Positions 55,701-64,000 of a stretch of 64,000 nt of DNA are shown one piece after another. Under the pieces are notes generated by a model. The model was given only the letters and a program-made list of their open reading frames with translations. It had not been told where the DNA came from and made no database searches. The stretch is from positions 1,287,054 to 1,351,053 of the forward strand of contig NZ_WJIE01000001.1 of NCBI RefSeq assembly GCF_009649845.1. Direction: 5' to 3'. Made by a program: the position numbers and the translations under genes. Source of the stretch: Polyangium spumosum (GTDB lineage Bacteria > Myxococcota_A > Polyangia > Polyangiales > Polyangiaceae). The first letter of the stretch is position 1, and every line of letters starts with the position of its first letter.

Positions 55701-58043
55701 TCAGAAGAGCGAGAGCTGGCGCCGCGCGCCCGTGATGTCGTCGAAATCGCGGCCGCCCGAGAGGCGCAGCACCGCGTCGGCGATCGGCTTGATCTGATGC
55801 TCGACGTAATGCTCGTGGTCCAGCGGGGACGAACGCGCCGAGATGGGCTCGGGGCCGTTTTTCGTGACCACGTACACGACCACGCGGCCCGCGTCCGCGC
55901 CGAGCCTACGCGCGGCCTTGACGTGCGGCGGCGTGGTCTTCGTGTACGCGTCGAGCGGCTTGCGTAACGCCTTGCGGTAAACGAGCTCGGCGTCGAAGCG
56001 GCCCGCCCGTAGCTCCTCGACGAACGCGAGGACAAACGGCTCGACCGGGCGATCGTGAAAGACACGGTCGAGGAGCTCGCGCTGGAACCTCCGCGCGATG
56101 GCGCTCGTGTCGCGCCGGACGGCCTCGAGGCCCACGATCTCGACCTCGCCGTCGCCGCTCGGGTGGTACACGAGCCCCGCGTATCGTTTCTTGCTGCCCT
56201 CGGCGCGGCCGCGCATCTCGGGCAGGAAGAACCGCGTGTACATCTTGGCGAACGCGAGATCGAGGAAGCTCTCGACGGAGAAGGTGGCCGCGATGGCGCG
56301 ATCGACCTCCCCGGCGATGTGCTCGCGGAGCACGAGCGCGTAGGCCGCGGCTTTTTCGGGATCCGGCTCGCCCGCGTCGACGAAGAGCGAGTCGGTGTCG
56401 CCGTAGAGCACACGATGTCCGGGGAGCGAGGCGGCGGCGCGGGCCGCGACGCGGATGACCCATTGCCCCGCGAGCGGGATCGCGCTCGCAACGGGCGGGG
56501 AGAAGAGGCGCGAGGCCGGGGAGCCGAGGACGCCGTAGAGCGAGTTCATGAGGATCTTGATCGCCTGCGCGCGCCGCTCGTCCCCCTCGCGCCGGGCCTG
56601 CGTCCGCTGCTCGCCGAGCCGCGCGACGAGATCGGGCAAGACGCCCCGCTCGTCCCTGCGGAACGTGGCGCCGCCGGGGACGTGGAGGACACTCGGGTCG
56701 TCGGTTTTTCCCTCGCCGGCGAAGGTCAAGGGGTCGATGTTGAAGGTGCGGATGAGGCTCGGGTAGAGGGACTTGAAATCGACGACGATGACGTTCCGAA
56801 AAAACCCGGGTTTTCCTTCGAGGACGAGGCCGCCGGCGAGCGGGGCCCCGTCGCCATCGTCATCGCGGGCGACCGAAGGCGCGACACGGCCGCGGCTCCG
56901 GAGCTCGCCGAGGTAGAGCGAGTCGACGGCGGCGATCTGCGAGCCGACCCTATCGGGCGGCATGCCCGTGAGCAGGCTGCGCTCGACGGCGAGCTCGACG
57001 AGGCCGAGCTTCTGCACGATCTCCAGGACGAGCCGGGCGTCTTCGAGGTTGTACGCGGCGAGGGAGGCGGGGGCGTCGCGGAAGGCGGACTCGATGGAGT
57101 GGCCACGATCGTCCGGGCCAAACAGCTTTCCGCGGCCGAGGATCGTGCGGGCCGCGGTCTCGAGGCGATAGTCGTCGAGCCGCACGAACGCGCCACGCAC
57201 GAGCGCGAGCCCGTCGAGCACGGCGCGGCCAGGGACGAACGCGCGCGCCTCGCGGGTGAAGCCAGGATCCCGGCGGATCGTGGGGTTGCCCGCGGCGCGG
57301 CCGAGCGAGCACGAGAGGCGCGCGCGGCGGGCGAACGCGACGAGCTGGGGGAGGTCGAAATCTGGCAGGCTCCAGCCGGTGAGGACGTCGGGATCGGCCC
57401 TCTGCACGTGCTCGAAGAAGGCGGCGAGGAGGGAGCGTTCGTCGGAAAAAACCTCGACGTGAGGCGGGAGTTCCTCCGCGGGGCCACCTCGTATCAAGAA
57501 GACACGCTCGCCGCCCTTGCCGGCGGAGGCGATGGAGAAGAGGCGCGCGCCGTCGAGGCTCGTCTCGATGTCGAACGAGAGGAGCGAGAGGCGCGGCACG
57601 AACGAGGCCGGCGAGAGGCGCGGATTCCGGTAGACGCGACCGACGCCGCGGCGGCGCTCGAAGGGGCCCTCGACCGAGAAGGAGCCGCGGACGCCGTGAT
57701 CGATGAGGAAACGTTGCACGAAACGTACGTCCGACTCGAGCGGGATCACGCCACTCGCGACGAGGGATGAGCGCGACGCGGCGAGGCGCTCGGGGTTCGG
57801 GGCCTCGATGCGCAAGACGGGCTCTCCCGCGAACGAGACGAGGGACGTCTCCGAGAGGCGCTCGCCCACGACGCGGCGCGCCACGGCTTCATCACGCGCG
57901 CGGACGAACAGGTACGGCCGATCCTGATCGTGCACGAGCAGCGCGGGCTCGCCGCACGCGAGGACCGCGTACAGGTGCACCTCGGTCCGATCCTCGTGGA
58001 TCCGGTAGGTCGGGGTCAGGATGAATCCGCGCTCGGCGTTCAC
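55701..58043 (-). CDS. polB: DNA polymerase II (family B)
   Basis: 780 aa from GTG 58043, against 783 in E. coli Pol II; the open frame upstream is much longer but without support. Exonuclease motifs: LSFDIETS (Asp158, Glu160), GWSLPDFDLPQL, and YNLEDARLV. Polymerase motifs: DFKSLYPSLIRTF (A), KILMNSLYGVLGS (B), YGDTDSLF (C), plus KKRYAGL. The C-terminus ends QLSLF, a clamp-binding peptide like the E. coli Pol II tail. It acts in repair synthesis and replication restart. A perfect palindrome TCGAAC-G-GTTCGA lies 27 bp upstream. Confidence 0.93.
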   Translation of the reverse strand: MNAERGFILTPTYRIHEDRTEVHLYAVLACGEPALLVHDQDRPYLFVRARDEAVARRVVGERLSETSLVSFAGEPVLRIEAPNPERLAASRSSLVASGVIPLESDVRFVQRFLIDHGVRGSFSVEGPFERRRGVGRVYRNPRLSPASFVPRLSLLSFDIETSLDGARLFSIASAGKGGERVFLIRGGPAEELPPHVEVFSDERSLLAAFFEHVQRADPDVLTGWSLPDFDLPQLVAFARRARLSCSLGRAAGNPTIRRDPGFTREARAFVPGRAVLDGLALVRGAFVRLDDYRLETAARTILGRGKLFGPDDRGHSIESAFRDAPASLAAYNLEDARLVLEIVQKLGLVELAVERSLLTGMPPDRVGSQIAAVDSLYLGELRSRGRVAPSVARDDDGDGAPLAGGLVLEGKPGFFRNVIVVDFKSLYPSLIRTFNIDPLTFAGEGKTDDPSVLHVPGGATFRRDERGVLPDLVARLGEQRTQARREGDERRAQAIKILMNSLYGVLGSPASRLFSPPVASAIPLAGQWVIRVAARAAASLPGHRVLYGDTDSLFVDAGEPDPEKAAAYALVLREHIAGEVDRAIAATFSVESFLDLAFAKMYTRFFLPEMRGRAEGSKKRYAGLVYHPSGDGEVEIVGLEAVRRDTSAIARRFQRELLDRVFHDRPVEPFVLAFVEELRAGRFDAELVYRKALRKPLDAYTKTTPPHVKAARRLGADAGRVVVYVVTKNGPEPISARSSPLDHEHYVEHQIKPIADAVLRLSGGRDFDDITGARRQLSLF

Positions 58044-58069
58044 ACGTGTCGTCCCGGAGCGTCTACCTC

Positions 58070-58082
58070 TCGAACGGTTCGA
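58070..58082. promoter_or_regulatory. 13-bp palindrome upstream of polB
   Basis: TCGAAC and GTTCGA are exact inverted repeats around one G, 27 bp before the GTG of polB. The GAAC/GTTC half-sites resemble LexA boxes of several bacteria, but the 1-bp spacing is shorter than in known boxes. SOS control of polB is therefore only a suggestion. Confidence 0.4.
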
Positions 58083-58221
58083 CGCTCTAGACCACGGCGA
58101 GGCATTGGTTGCAAGCAGCAGGCCGTGCCGCACTGCGACATGGCTTTTCAGGGCCGAGGTTCCCGGACGAACCACCTGGACGGAGCGTCGAAACCAGGCT
58201 CGATGGTTGAATTCGCGTGCC

Positions 58222-58237
58222 CGCCTGTGGACAGGCG
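58222..58237. promoter_or_regulatory. 16-bp inverted repeat upstream of tldD
   Basis: CGCCTGT / ACAGGCG with a GG centre, 40 bp before the tldD ATG at 58277. No T-tract follows. It is a plausible operator for the tldD/tldE unit. Confidence 0.35.
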
Positions 58238-58276
58238 TGTATCGTCGTGACCGTACTTTCACCTGGAGCTCGGACG

Positions 58277-59878
58277 ATGGGCGATCATCGCATGAACCGG
58301 AGGCAATTCATCGAGATGGGGGCGTCGAGCGTCGCTCTGGCCTCGGCGAGCGGGTTTTTGCTCGGCTGCGCGGGGCAGGCGCTGGAGAAGCCCACCACGG
58401 CCGCGGTCGTCCCCTCGGCGGACGCGCCGCGGGTCTCGTATTTCAGCCGGTTCGGCGTGGACGAGGGGATGATCCGGGACGCGCTCGGGGTGGCGCTCTC
58501 GCGCGGCGCCGATCACGCGGACCTCTTCTTCCAGCACCGCGTGCTCAATGCATTGCAGCTCGAGGACGGCGAGGTGAATCGCGCGTATACCCGCGTGGAG
58601 CTCGGCGTGGGCGTGCGCGTGGTGCGCGGGGATCAGACGGGTTACGCGTACACGGAGGAGCTCACGCGTGAGTCGATCAAGCGCGCGGCGCAGACGGCGG
58701 CGGCGGTCGCGGACGGGCCCGCGCGGCCCGTGCCGACGGCGCTCGCGGTCGGGGCGGCGCTGCCGCAGAGGTACGCGATCGACGTGCCCTGGGACGGCGT
58801 CAAACCCGAGCAGAAGCTGCCGATCCTCGACGGCGTGAACGCGGCGATCTTCAAGATGGATGGCCGCATCAAGAAGGTGAACGTCTCGTTCATGGACGAG
58901 GCGGGCGTGATCCTCATCGCCGACAGCCAGGGCCGGCTCGTCGAGGATTTCCAGCCGATGACGTCCCTCTACGTCTCGTGTGTCGCCGAGCAGGGCGGCC
59001 GCAAGGAGACGAACGGCTACAACGTGGCGGGCCGGCGGGGGATCGATTTTTATTCGCCGGAGACCATCGGCCGCGTGGTGCGCGAGGCGGTCTCGCGGAC
59101 GACCGTGCTCTTCGACGCGGTGCCGGCGCCCGCGGGCGAGATGCCCGTGGTGCTCGCGGCCGGCTCGTCGGGCATCCTGCTCCACGAGGCGATCGGCCAC
59201 GGCATGGAGGCCGATTTCAATCGCAAGGGGACGTCGATCTACGCGGACAAGATCGGCAAGCCCATCGCGCAGCCCTTCGTGAACATCGTCGACGACGCGG
59301 CGCAGCCCTTCGCGCGCGGGGCGATCAACGTCGACGACGAGGGCAACCCGGCGGGCACGACGACGCTCGTCGACAGGGGCGTGCTCGCGACGTACATGCA
59401 CGACTCGATCTCGGCGAAGCACTACGGCCTGAAGCCGACGGGCAATGGCCGGCGGCAGAGCTACCAGCACCCGCCGATGCCCCGCATGCGGGCGACGTAC
59501 ATGTTGCCCGGGCCGCACGAGCACGACGAGATCGTGGCCTCGGTCAAGCGGGGCATCTACTGCCAGAGCTTCTCGAACGGCCAGGTCAACATCGGCGCCG
59601 GGGATTTCACGTTTTTCGTGAAGAACGGTTTCCTCATCGAGGACGGCAAGCTCGGCCGGCCGATCAAGGACGTGAACATCATCGGCAACGGCCCCCGGGT
59701 GCTCGAGCGGATCGACATGGTGGGCAAGGACCTCGTCATCGACGAGGGCGGCTGGACCTGCGGCAAGGACGTGCAGAGCGTGCCCGTCTCGCAGGGCATT
59801 CCGACGGTGCGCGTCTCGTCGATCACGGTGGGGGGTCAGGGGGGAAGCCCCGCGGCGAAGGCGAAGGCGAAGGGCTGA
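58277..59878 (+). CDS. tldD: TldD-family metalloprotease with Tat/lipoprotein-like signal
   Basis: 533 aa from ATG 58277 (CTGGAG upstream; ATG 58292 also possible). The N-terminus NRRQFIEMGASSVALASASGFLLGC has a twin-arginine RRQF and a lipobox-like LLGC, so export by Tat and lipid anchoring are predicted. The body is TldD: metal site LHEAIGHGMEAD (HExxxH, residues 303-308), GRRGIDFYSPETIGRVVREAV and DEGGWTCGKDVQSVPVSQGIP. TldD/TldE form a heterodimer that degrades unfolded peptides and matures peptide products such as microcin B17. Eight bp precede tldE. Confidence 0.9.
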   Translation: MGDHRMNRRQFIEMGASSVALASASGFLLGCAGQALEKPTTAAVVPSADAPRVSYFSRFGVDEGMIRDALGVALSRGADHADLFFQHRVLNALQLEDGEVNRAYTRVELGVGVRVVRGDQTGYAYTEELTRESIKRAAQTAAAVADGPARPVPTALAVGAALPQRYAIDVPWDGVKPEQKLPILDGVNAAIFKMDGRIKKVNVSFMDEAGVILIADSQGRLVEDFQPMTSLYVSCVAEQGGRKETNGYNVAGRRGIDFYSPETIGRVVREAVSRTTVLFDAVPAPAGEMPVVLAAGSSGILLHEAIGHGMEADFNRKGTSIYADKIGKPIAQPFVNIVDDAAQPFARGAINVDDEGNPAGTTTLVDRGVLATYMHDSISAKHYGLKPTGNGRRQSYQHPPMPRMRATYMLPGPHEHDEIVASVKRGIYCQSFSNGQVNIGAGDFTFFVKNGFLIEDGKLGRPIKDVNIIGNGPRVLERIDMVGKDLVIDEGGWTCGKDVQSVPVSQGIPTVRVSSITVGGQGGSPAAKAKAKG

Positions 59879-59885
59879 GGGCGTC

Positions 59886-61214
59886 ATGACGAACGGAGCC
59901 ATGCTGGAGATCGCCAGGAACACCGTTTCTCTGGCCAAACAGAAGGGCGCGGCCGAGGTCGGGGCGGTCGCGAAGGTCAAGCGCGAGGTCGACGTCACGT
60001 GGCGCGACGGCAAGCTCGAGAAGATCACGGAGGCCACGAGCCGCGCGCTCGAGGTCCGGCTCTTCGTCGACGGGAGGTTCTCCGTCTGCCAGACGAGTGA
60101 TCTGCGCCCCGAGGGGATCACGTCGTTCCTCGACAACGCCATCGGGCTCACGCGCACGCTGGCGAAGGACCCGCACCGGACCCTGCCGGATCCCGCGCTC
60201 TACACGAGCGCGACGCCGGAGGGCCTGTCGATCGCCGATCCGCGCATCGAGAGCGTCACCGCGCTCGATCTGCGCCGCATGGCGCAGACCATGGAGGAGG
60301 CCGCGCGCTCCGTGAAGGGGAGCGAGGTGATCCTGAGCGTCAGCTCGAACGGCAGCCACGCGTGGACCGAGACGACGCAGGTGCATTCGAATGGGCTCGA
60401 AGGCAGCTTCGTGTCCACGGCGTTTTCGATGTACACCGACGTGAGCATCAAGGACGACGACGGGCGCCGCCCGGAGGAGGGCGATTATGCGTGGGTCCGG
60501 ATGTACGCGGACCTGCCCGACCCGGCCACCCTGGGGCGCCGCGCGACCGAGCGCGCGCTCGCGCGGCGGGGCGCGAAGAAGATCCCGTCGGCCGTGATGC
60601 CGGTGCTGCTCGACAACCGCGCCGCGGGCCGCTTCATGAGCTACGTGCTCCGCCCGCTCGGCGGGTCGGCGCTGCAGCAGAAGCGCTCGTACCTCGAAGG
60701 GCTCGTGGGCAAGCCGTTCGGCAGCGACAAACTGGATTTCGCGGACGATCCGCTCCTGCCGAAGGGGCTCGGTACGCGGCCCTTCGACAACGAGGGCCTG
60801 GCCGCGCGGCGGCTGCCCATCTTCGAGAAGGGCGTGCTCCGGAACCATTACATCGACACGTATTACGGCAAGAAGCTCGGCATGGCGCCGACGACGGGCA
60901 GCTCGTCGAACATCGCCTGGAAGCTCGGCGCAAAGACGCAGGCCGCGCTGCTCGTCGACGTGAAGGAGGGCATCTTCGTCACCTCGTTCCTCGGCGGAAA
61001 CTCGAACGACACGACGGGCGATTTCTCGCTGGGCGTGCAGGGCTTCGCCATCCGCGGGGGCAAGCTCGCCGAGCCGATCGCCGAGATGAACGTGTCCGGC
61101 CGCCACCAAGACGTGTGGAAGCGCCTCGTGGCGGTCGGCAACGATCCCTTCGTCCATTCCCCGAGCCGCACGCCGACGCTCGCCTTCGACGGCATGCAGG
61201 TCGCGGGGACCTGA
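59886..61214 (+). CDS. pmbA: TldE/PmbA homologue
   Basis: 442 aa, the usual PmbA length. Signatures: KKGAAEVGAVAKVKREVDVTWRDGKLEKITEAT, AVMPVLLDNRAAGRFMSYVLRPLGGSALQQKRSYLEGLVGKPFGS, GTRPFDNEGLAARRLPIFEKGVLRNHYIDTYYGKKLG and DFSLGVQGFAIRGGKLAEPIAEM. It lacks the HExxxH of its partner, as is normal for TldE, and has no signal peptide. The partner encoded just upstream does have one, so the pair may not share a compartment. Co-transcription is clear. Confidence 0.9.
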   Translation: MTNGAMLEIARNTVSLAKQKGAAEVGAVAKVKREVDVTWRDGKLEKITEATSRALEVRLFVDGRFSVCQTSDLRPEGITSFLDNAIGLTRTLAKDPHRTLPDPALYTSATPEGLSIADPRIESVTALDLRRMAQTMEEAARSVKGSEVILSVSSNGSHAWTETTQVHSNGLEGSFVSTAFSMYTDVSIKDDDGRRPEEGDYAWVRMYADLPDPATLGRRATERALARRGAKKIPSAVMPVLLDNRAAGRFMSYVLRPLGGSALQQKRSYLEGLVGKPFGSDKLDFADDPLLPKGLGTRPFDNEGLAARRLPIFEKGVLRNHYIDTYYGKKLGMAPTTGSSSNIAWKLGAKTQAALLVDVKEGIFVTSFLGGNSNDTTGDFSLGVQGFAIRGGKLAEPIAEMNVSGRHQDVWKRLVAVGNDPFVHSPSRTPTLAFDGMQVAGT

Positions 61215-61221
61215 GCGCTCT

Positions 61222-62304
61222 TCAGTTGTTCGGCGCCCCGGCGCAGATCCAGTTTGCCACCGTGCTGATCTGCGCCGAAGGCAACAACCCGAGCTTGGGC
61301 ATCTTCGTGCCCGAGCAGATGTCGACGTTCATCATCTTGTCAATCAGGTAGCTCTGCGCGGGATCGCCGGGCAGGACGCGCTTGCGGCCGTCGTTGCATT
61401 GCGACGCGGGCACATCGACGAGCGCGGCGTACGCGTTGCCGGCGCTCAGATCGAGGTCCTCCTGCGCGTTTGCCCCCTTGTGGCAACCGGCGGACGCGCA
61501 GCTCGTGGTGAAGATCGGCTGCACATCGGCGGCGAACGAGACGCTGCCGCTGGCGCAGGTGCAGGCCCCGCCCGCGCACGTTTGCCCGGCCGCGCACGTG
61601 TTCCCACAAGCGCCGCAGTTCGCCGGGTCCGTCTGTGTATCGACGCAGCCTCCCCCGCACGCTTCGAGCATCCCGCACGTGGCGGCGCACGCGCCCGCAT
61701 TGCAGACCTCGCCGGTGCCGCAGACATTGCCGCAGGCCCCGCAGTTCGAGACATCCGCGGCGAGGTCGACGCAACTCGCGCCGCCGCACGTCTCGCAGGT
61801 CGGCGCGTCGCTCCCAGCGTCGGTCCCGCCGCCCGCCCCGCCCGTCCCGCCGCCGCCGCCGCCGCCCTCCGGGAGCCCTGCGATCCAGGACTCGATGCAT
61901 GCGATTTCTTCGGCCGAGAGGCCGCCCGTGAGCGGCATCCGGACACCGCAGCTCGGCGTGGCCTGCTTGACCTTCTCGACCAGGAACGATCCTACGGGAT
62001 CCCCCGGCGCCACGAGGACCTTGTTTTCGCACGTCGCCGACGGCGCCCCGACGAGCCTTTTTTCGAGCCCCGGCGACGCGAGGTCGAGGAACACCGCGGG
62101 CTCGACGGACGCGTGACACCCCGCCTGGGAGCAAGCACGCGCGAAGACCGTCTCCTGAATGGATGCGAGGTCCGGCGTGCACGTGTCTCCGGGTATAGGC
62201 TGCGCGTCGGTCCCGGAGCAAGCCGAGGCGAGCGAGAATGCGGACACGGAGAGCGAACCAACGAGCGACCAGGGAATGGCCCGACGTGAAATCGCGAAAG
62301 TCAT
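61222..62304 (-). CDS. Lipoprotein with two CX4CH c-type-haem-like domains
   Basis: 360 aa, lipobox LASAC. The first domain contains CSQAGCH (58-64) and later GDPVGSFLVEKV and MPLTGGL (Met123); the second contains CASAGCH (269-275), GDPAQSYLIDKM and MPKLGLL. The two are duplicated units with the same order: CX4CH, GDPxxS(F/Y)L(V/I), then a Met-Pro, a layout like c-type cytochromes with His/Met ligation. CX4CH is a rarer haem-attachment form. Between them lie a Gly linker and Cys repeats (CGACGNVCGTGEVCNAGAC). Haem binding is inferred, not shown. A candidate promoter lies upstream. Confidence 0.7.
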   Translation of the reverse strand: MTFAISRRAIPWSLVGSLSVSAFSLASACSGTDAQPIPGDTCTPDLASIQETVFARACSQAGCHASVEPAVFLDLASPGLEKRLVGAPSATCENKVLVAPGDPVGSFLVEKVKQATPSCGVRMPLTGGLSAEEIACIESWIAGLPEGGGGGGGTGGAGGGTDAGSDAPTCETCGGASCVDLAADVSNCGACGNVCGTGEVCNAGACAATCGMLEACGGGCVDTQTDPANCGACGNTCAAGQTCAGGACTCASGSVSFAADVQPIFTTSCASAGCHKGANAQEDLDLSAGNAYAALVDVPASQCNDGRKRVLPGDPAQSYLIDKMMNVDICSGTKMPKLGLLPSAQISTVANWICAGAPNN

Positions 62305-62319
62305 GTACGGACTTTATAT

Positions 62320-62347
62320 ACGATACGTTTGTCCTGAGTAAATGCAA
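62320..62347 (-). promoter_or_regulatory. AT-rich promoter candidate of the haem-like lipoprotein
   Basis: In an unusually AT-rich patch, the minus strand has TTGCAT and TATCGT separated by 16 bp, 16 bp before ATG 62304. A shifted reading (TTTACT to TATATA) is also possible. The base composition stands out from the surrounding 70% GC sequence. Confidence 0.35.
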
Positions 62348-62400
62348 ATTCGGTGTGGGATTGTGAAATGATGCGGAGGCGGGGGAATGGAAGAGACCAC

Positions 62401-62429
62401 GCGGGGATCCGGGCCTGCCGGATCCCCGC
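62401..62429 (-). terminator. Strong hairpin after the subtilase gene
   Basis: Perfect 12-bp stem GCGGGGATCCGG / CCGGATCCCCGC with a 5-nt loop, 13 bp past the subtilase stop on the minus strand. No long T-tract follows (GTGGTCTCTTCC), so Rho-independent strength is moderate. Confidence 0.65.
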
Positions 62430-62441
62430 TCGATCAGGGGA

Positions 62442-64000
62442 TCACTGGCAGGTCTTGTTCTTGCCCTTGCCGCTGCAGACGCCCGAGCAGCAGGTCGAGC
62501 CATCCGAGCAGCTCGCACCGGCCGCGCTGCAGGTGGGCCCGCCGCCGCCGCCGCTGCTGCCGCTGAGGAGCGCGTCGAGCGAGTTCTTCGCGCGCACGAG
62601 GCCATAACCGAAGTTCACGTCGCGGCCCGCCGCGCCGAGATCCTCCGCCGTCGAGGTGAGCGCATTCCGGACGTCGCTGTTCGTCGCCTCGGGCTTCTGG
62701 CTCCAGATGAGCGCCGCGACCGCCGAGACGTGCGGCGTCGCCATCGACGTGCCGTCCCAAGCCTCGTAGCCGGTGCCCGGGATCGTCTGGATCGTATTCA
62801 GCGTGGCGCTCGTGCCGAGCGAGCCCGCGACGAGGACCTGGCCGTCCTCCATGCTGATGCCGATGGCCGGGATCGCGCTCGTGCCGTTGAGCGTGCCCGC
62901 GAAGCCGCCGGAGACGTTGTTGTAAATGATCGCGCCCGCGGCGCCGCCAGCCTGCGCGTTGTTGACCTTGTCGGCGAAGCTGACCACGCCGCGCTGGCAC
63001 AGTACGATCTTGCCCGCCCACGAGCCGACCGAGTCGCACAGGCCGCCGTCGACGAGCGCGCCGGAGACGGACTTCGCCGCCGCGCCGTCGATGATCGAAC
63101 CCGCGTACGCGCTCGAGCCCACCGTGAGGCTCGGCGTCGACCACGGCACCGTGGAGAGGACCTGCACGCCCGGCGCCGCGATCTCGACGTCGGCGTTGTA
63201 TTGCGAGAAGTCCGCCTTGGCCTTCGCCGAATCGACCGCCGCCACCGACATGACGGAGGCATAACCGGCCGGATACGAGGTCCTGTTGTTGCCGCCGTTG
63301 CCCGCGGCCGCGATGTTGAGCACGCCCGCGGCGTTGGCGCTGTCGAACGCGTTCTTCTCCGTCGTGCTGGAGAAGCTGCCGCCGAGGCTCATGCTCACGA
63401 CCCTGGCGCCCGCGCTGCGGCACTCGTTCAGCGCCCCGACGAGATCGGAGGAGTACGACCAGGCGCAGTCGGCGCCGTCGAAGACCTTCACGATGTGCAA
63501 AGAGACATTGTCCGGCGCGACGCCGACGACGCCCAGCGAGTTGTTCACGGCGGCGATCGTGCCGGCGACGTGCGTGCCGTGGCCGCAGCTATCCGTGTTC
63601 CACGACGTGCCGCTCTCGCCCGTGACCGAAAGGCCCTGGAGATCGGCGTGGCCAGCATAAAAGCCCGAGTCGATGATGCAGACCTTCGTGCTGCCGCCCG
63701 CGTTCGAGAAGGCGGGATCGGTCGCCTGCACCATCGAAATGCCGTACGGCATCGTCTGGCCGTAGAGCTCGCGGCGCTGATCGACCTCGATGTACTCGAC
63801 GTTCGGATTGTTCGCCATGGCCTGCACGGCCGAGTCCGGCAGATACACCGCCGTCGCCGCCTGCTCCGGCAGCTCCCGCGCGACCTTGCCGCTCGCCGCC
63901 GAGATGGCCTGGCCGCGCTTCGAATAGTCCTTGAACTTGATGATGTAACGGCCCTCCGCCGAGATGGCGGCCGGCGCCGAACCCACGTCCTCCACCCCCT
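62442..64000 (-). CDS. Secreted subtilisin-like (S8) protease, 5' end outside window
   Basis: At least 517 aa visible; the frame runs to the window edge, so the signal peptide is missing. A propeptide I9 domain (GRYIIKFKDYSKRGQAISAASGKVARELPEQAATAVYLP) precedes the catalytic triad: Asp in VCIIDSG, His in CGHGTHVAGT, Ser in GTSMATPHVSAVAALIW. A protease-associated (PA) insert (VSGALVDGGLCDSVGSWAGKIVLCQRG) lies between His and Ser, and the oxyanion Asn is in AAAGNGG. The C-terminus ends with a Cys-knot-like CSAAGASCSDGSTCCSGVC. Likely an extracellular digestive protease of a predator. Confidence 0.93.
   Translation of the reverse strand, partial: GVEDVGSAPAAISAEGRYIIKFKDYSKRGQAISAASGKVARELPEQAATAVYLPDSAVQAMANNPNVEYIEVDQRRELYGQTMPYGISMVQATDPAFSNAGGSTKVCIIDSGFYAGHADLQGLSVTGESGTSWNTDSCGHGTHVAGTIAAVNNSLGVVGVAPDNVSLHIVKVFDGADCAWSYSSDLVGALNECRSAGARVVSMSLGGSFSSTTEKNAFDSANAAGVLNIAAAGNGGNNRTSYPAGYASVMSVAAVDSAKAKADFSQYNADVEIAAPGVQVLSTVPWSTPSLTVGSSAYAGSIIDGAAAKSVSGALVDGGLCDSVGSWAGKIVLCQRGVVSFADKVNNAQAGGAAGAIIYNNVSGGFAGTLNGTSAIPAIGISMEDGQVLVAGSLGTSATLNTIQTIPGTGYEAWDGTSMATPHVSAVAALIWSQKPEATNSDVRNALTSTAEDLGAAGRDVNFGYGLVRAKNSLDALLSGSSGGGGGPTCSAAGASCSDGSTCCSGVCSGKGKNKTCQ

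Noticed and set aside
56055-57770. 571-residue frame opposite polB
   Set aside because: Mirror of polymerase codons; no motif, and polB motifs are complete on the other strand.
58217-58277. TldD starting at an upstream in-frame GTG/ATG-like codon
   Set aside because: It would add residues before the twin-arginine motif without a ribosome site; ATG 58277 with CTGGAG 9 bp upstream is better.

Overview
High-GC, densely packed bacterial chromosome, most likely from a myxobacterium of the Polyangiales/Sorangiineae type. The evidence is eukaryote-like Ser/Thr kinase genes, many lipoproteins with Cys-rich and Gly-rich repeats, a MYXO-CTERM-like C-terminus, sigma-54 enhancer-binding regulators, and GTG/TTG starts with 1-4 bp stop/start overlaps. 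No rRNA, tRNA, CRISPR or insertion sequence was recognised. No gene-free stretch exceeds 300 bp. The window is cut inside a gene at both ends.

Layout. 1-7980 (+): a type VI secretion (T6SS) cargo/spike module with a PAAR protein, DUF4123 adaptor, predicted lipase effector, small accessory protein, VgrG, beta-propeller protein and a DcrB-like small protein. 8019-14787: secreted alpha/beta hydrolase lipoprotein (-), tandem pair of related exported barrel-like proteins (+), and a nucleotidyltransferase-MFS transporter operon (-). 14866-16970 (+): amphi-Trp protein coupled to an RNase II/R exoribonuclease. 16969-18117: a 21-bp tandem repeat array followed by the first member of an unrecognised 287-aa family. 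18136-25992: OPT transporter, CocE-type hydrolase, ATC-hydrolase-like protein, membrane M28 peptidase. 26031-29357 (+): a perfect 23-bp palindrome followed by a flavin/2Fe-2S reductase, a MerR-like regulator and a six-ligand diiron protein, read here as a self-regulated oxygenase operon. 29376-36407: lipoproteins and a kinase operon. 36385-39512: sigma-54 activator divergent from pirin and WrbA, with a good -24/-12 promoter. 39735-47658: secreted lipase-like protein, cyanophycinase-like lipoprotein, the second member of the 287-288-aa family (again behind a 21-bp array), and a MYXO-CTERM surface protein. 47694-49738 (-): HAD phosphatase and divergent phosphofructokinase-like protein. 49843-50214: a photoactive yellow protein homologue with the chromophore-site residues conserved. 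50296-58043: lipoprotein, OmpA/Pal-like protein, MscS channel, polytopic membrane protein, aldo/keto reductase, DNA polymerase II. 58277-64000: exported TldD, TldE/PmbA, a double CX4CH c-type-haem-like lipoprotein and a subtilase cut by the window end.

The most interesting items are the PYP homologue, the paralogous 287/288-aa proteins each preceded by a 21-bp tandem array, the reductase-MerR-diiron operon with its palindrome, the sigma-54 pirin/WrbA circuit, and the TldD/E pair whose halves appear to be in different compartments. All assignments come from reading motifs by eye; no database search was run.
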